Below the pieces are notes generated by a model that was not told the DNA's origin, did not search any database, and worked only from the letters and a program-made list of their open reading frames with translations. Shown piece after piece: positions 62,323 to 64,000 of a stretch of DNA of 64,000 nucleotides; the first letter of the stretch is position 1; every line of letters begins with the position of its first letter. Made by a program: the position numbers and the translations under genes. Source of the stretch: CAWFLT01 sp963816795 (lineage in GTDB: Bacteria; Acidobacteriota; Vicinamibacteria; Vicinamibacterales; SCN-69-37); contig CAWFLT010000017.1 in assembly GCA_963816795.1 (NCBI GenBank), forward strand, positions 186,001 to 250,000, given 5' to 3'.

Positions 62323-64000
62323 ATGCCCTCTTCTGTGCCAGCCTCCGCCCTGAGCGAACGCGAGATCCTCCTGACCCTGTTCGGACCTGGGCCGCCAGGT
62401 CGTTTCGGTGATCGATGTCGAGGAGCTCCTGCAGCGCATCCCGGAGCTGATCGGGCGCCTCATCCCGTTCGACGCCTTCGCCGTCTATCTGCTCGACGAG
62501 AAGCGGGGGGAACTTCGTATCGGCTACGCGGAAGGCTATCCGGACACGACCGGTTTCACGTTGCGCCTGTCGCAGGGCATCGTCGGGCGGGTCGTCGAGA
62601 CGCAGCAGGCGCTCGTCATCGGCGACGTCACGACCGAACCGGACTACATCGGCGTCGTGCCCGGCATGATGGCGACCGTCGCCGTGCCGCTCGTGCACAA
62701 GTCGAAGCCGATTGGCGCGCTCAACATCCTCAGCCGCGAGCGGGATCGCTACTCGGATCGCGACGCGACGATCCTCCGTCAGTTTGCGGCGCACGTCTCC
62801 ACCGCGCTCATCAATGCGCGGCTCTTCGAGCGGGAGCGGCAGGACGCCGAGGCCTTCGAGCTCCTGGCTGAGATCGGGCGCGAGGTCGCGTCGGTCCTCG
62901 ATCTCGATCAGCTGCTGTCGCGAATCGCTCAACTCACCCGGCGTGTCGTCGACTATCGTTCGTTCGGCATCCTGTTGTTGAACGACAAGACCCGCGAGCT
63001 GGAGATGAAGGTCGCGGTGCAGTTCGGCGAGAAGGTCGTGCTGCCGACGGTGGCGCTCGGCGAGGGCCTGGTCGGTTACGCCGCCCTGCATCGTGAAGCC
63101 GGTGCTCGTGCCGGACGTCACGAAAGACCCGCGCTACATCAAGGTCGTCGACGACGTGCGGTCCGAGCTGGCGATCCCGATGCTCCTGAAGGATCGCTGC
63201 ATCGGGGTCTTCGATCTCGAGAATCCCGAGCTCGATGCGTTCACCAAGCGTGACGTCGAGATCCTCTCGCTGCTCGCGAGTCAGGCGGCGGTGGCGATCG
63301 AGAACGCCCGGCTGTATGCCGAGGTCTCGGCCAATGAGGCGCGGCTCGAGAAGGAATTGCGGTTTGCGAAGCGGGTGCAGGCCGCGTTGCTGCCGCAAGC
63401 GCTCCCCAAGCGGCTGAAAGGCGTCGACCTGGCCGCCCAGTTCGCGCCGGCGCGGGAGCTCGGCGGAGACTTTCACGATTTCCTGCTGCCAGACTCGAAC
63501 ACGCTCATCGTCGCGCTGGGCGACGTCTCGGGGAAGGGCACGCCGGCGGCGCTCTACAGCGTGTTCGCCGGCGAGCTCGTCCGCGGCCGCACGTTCCGCC
63601 GCCGCTATCTCCCGGAGCGCTCGTCGCCCGCGAACGTGCTGATGTCCATCAACACGATCCTGCACGAACGCCAGCTCGAGGAGTACTACTGCACGCTCTG
63701 CTACGCGCTCTTCGATCTCAAGCGGCGCACCGTCACGCTCGCCAACTCGGGCCTGCCGTATCCCATCCGCGCGAGCGGCGACACCACCGGGCCGATCGTG
63801 CTGCCCGGCGTTCCGCTGGGATCGTTCTTCGGTGTGTCGTACGACGAGCTCTCGTTCCCGCTGCATCCGAAGGACGTCTACGTCTTCTGCTCAGACGGCG
63901 TCTCGGAAGCGATGAACGAAAAGGGCGACGAGTTTACGCCCGCCCGGCTGATACAAGTCGTCGAACGCACCCGCCACCTGACGGCGCGGGAGATCGTGCA
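62323..64000 (+). CDS. GAF-GAF-PP2C (RsbU-like) phosphatase, 3' partial, two frameshifts
   Basis: Starts at ATG 62323 (ALSEREILLTL); an extra T near 62380 shifts into GRQVVSVIDVEELLQRIPEL, the head of GAF 1 (to about residue 165). GAF 2 follows (ELLAEIGREVASVLDLDQLL onward); a second shift near 63100 enters VLVPDVTKDPRYIKVVDD. A coiled linker (ARLEKELRFAKRVQAALLP) leads to the PP2C/SpoIIE domain: PARELGGDFHDFLLP, LGDVSGKGTPAALYS, and CSDGVSEAMNEKG. The window ends inside the last part of the phosphatase. Such proteins dephosphorylate anti-sigma-factor antagonists in response to small ligands sensed by GAF. Confidence 0.88.

Overview
This is a GC-rich, densely coded chromosomal segment carrying the chromosomal replication-origin neighbourhood of a Gram-negative-type (diderm) bacterium. 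YidC has the large periplasmic domain of diderms, and there is a SurA-like periplasmic chaperone and a Wzm/Wzt-type polysaccharide exporter. Gene order, very high GC, many GTG starts and word-like intergenic repeats suggest Acidobacteriota, perhaps Vicinamibacteria. That assignment is inference; no 16S rRNA gene is present.

Layout. 0-1 kb: the end of an unrecognised gene and a tRNA-Ser(UGA) whose 3' end is duplicated nearby. 1-8.5 kb: serS, galU, an FmdB zinc ribbon, rsmI, a TPR protein, and glmU-glmS (UDP-GlcNAc supply). 8.5-14 kb: leucine synthesis (leuA-leuB and leuC-leuD, with a LysR regulator between). 14.3-16.6 kb: pcrA/uvrD. 16.7-24.6 kb: gyrA, gyrB, dnaN and dnaA on the minus strand, with DnaA-box clusters on both sides of dnaA. 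24.9-34.3 kb: the classical divergent origin operon rpmH, rnpA, yidD, yidC, jag, mnmE, mnmG, rsmG, parA, parB, with two parS sites just before parA. 34.4-41.8 kb: selD and an ATP synthase operon (two b-type subunits, delta, alpha, gamma, beta, epsilon; no a or c subunit). 41.8-44.7 kb: a PP2C phosphatase overlapping a Wzm/Wzt exporter pair. 45-52 kb: a dithiol-type flavoprotein, mfd, a SurA-like chaperone, dus. 51.6-54.4 kb: a tight minus-strand operon of a sigma-54 response regulator, a 15-residue tandem-repeat protein and a Dabb protein. 54.4-56.4 kb: a small cassette (BldC-like HTH, orphan histidine-phosphotransfer-like protein, FliA/WhiG sigma factor) behind a sigma-28-like promoter and bracketed by inverted copies of a palindromic, MITE-like repeat. 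56.4-64 kb: a hybrid histidine kinase, PCYCGC protein, SDR, YhaM-like nuclease, EamA transporter, HExxH membrane protein, FabZ-like dehydratase and a GAF-PP2C (RsbU-like) protein running off the window.

Two window-wide patterns matter to a reader. First, many intergenic gaps are filled by imperfect palindromes whose arms are tandem copies of a short word (about 6-12 nt), usually a different word at each locus; they often overlap stop or start codons. Second, about a dozen genes, several essential (gyrA, mfd, pcrA, galU, leuC), are interrupted by single-base indels while both flanking frames stay well conserved. I treat these as probable sequence errors, not pseudogenes, and give joined coordinates.
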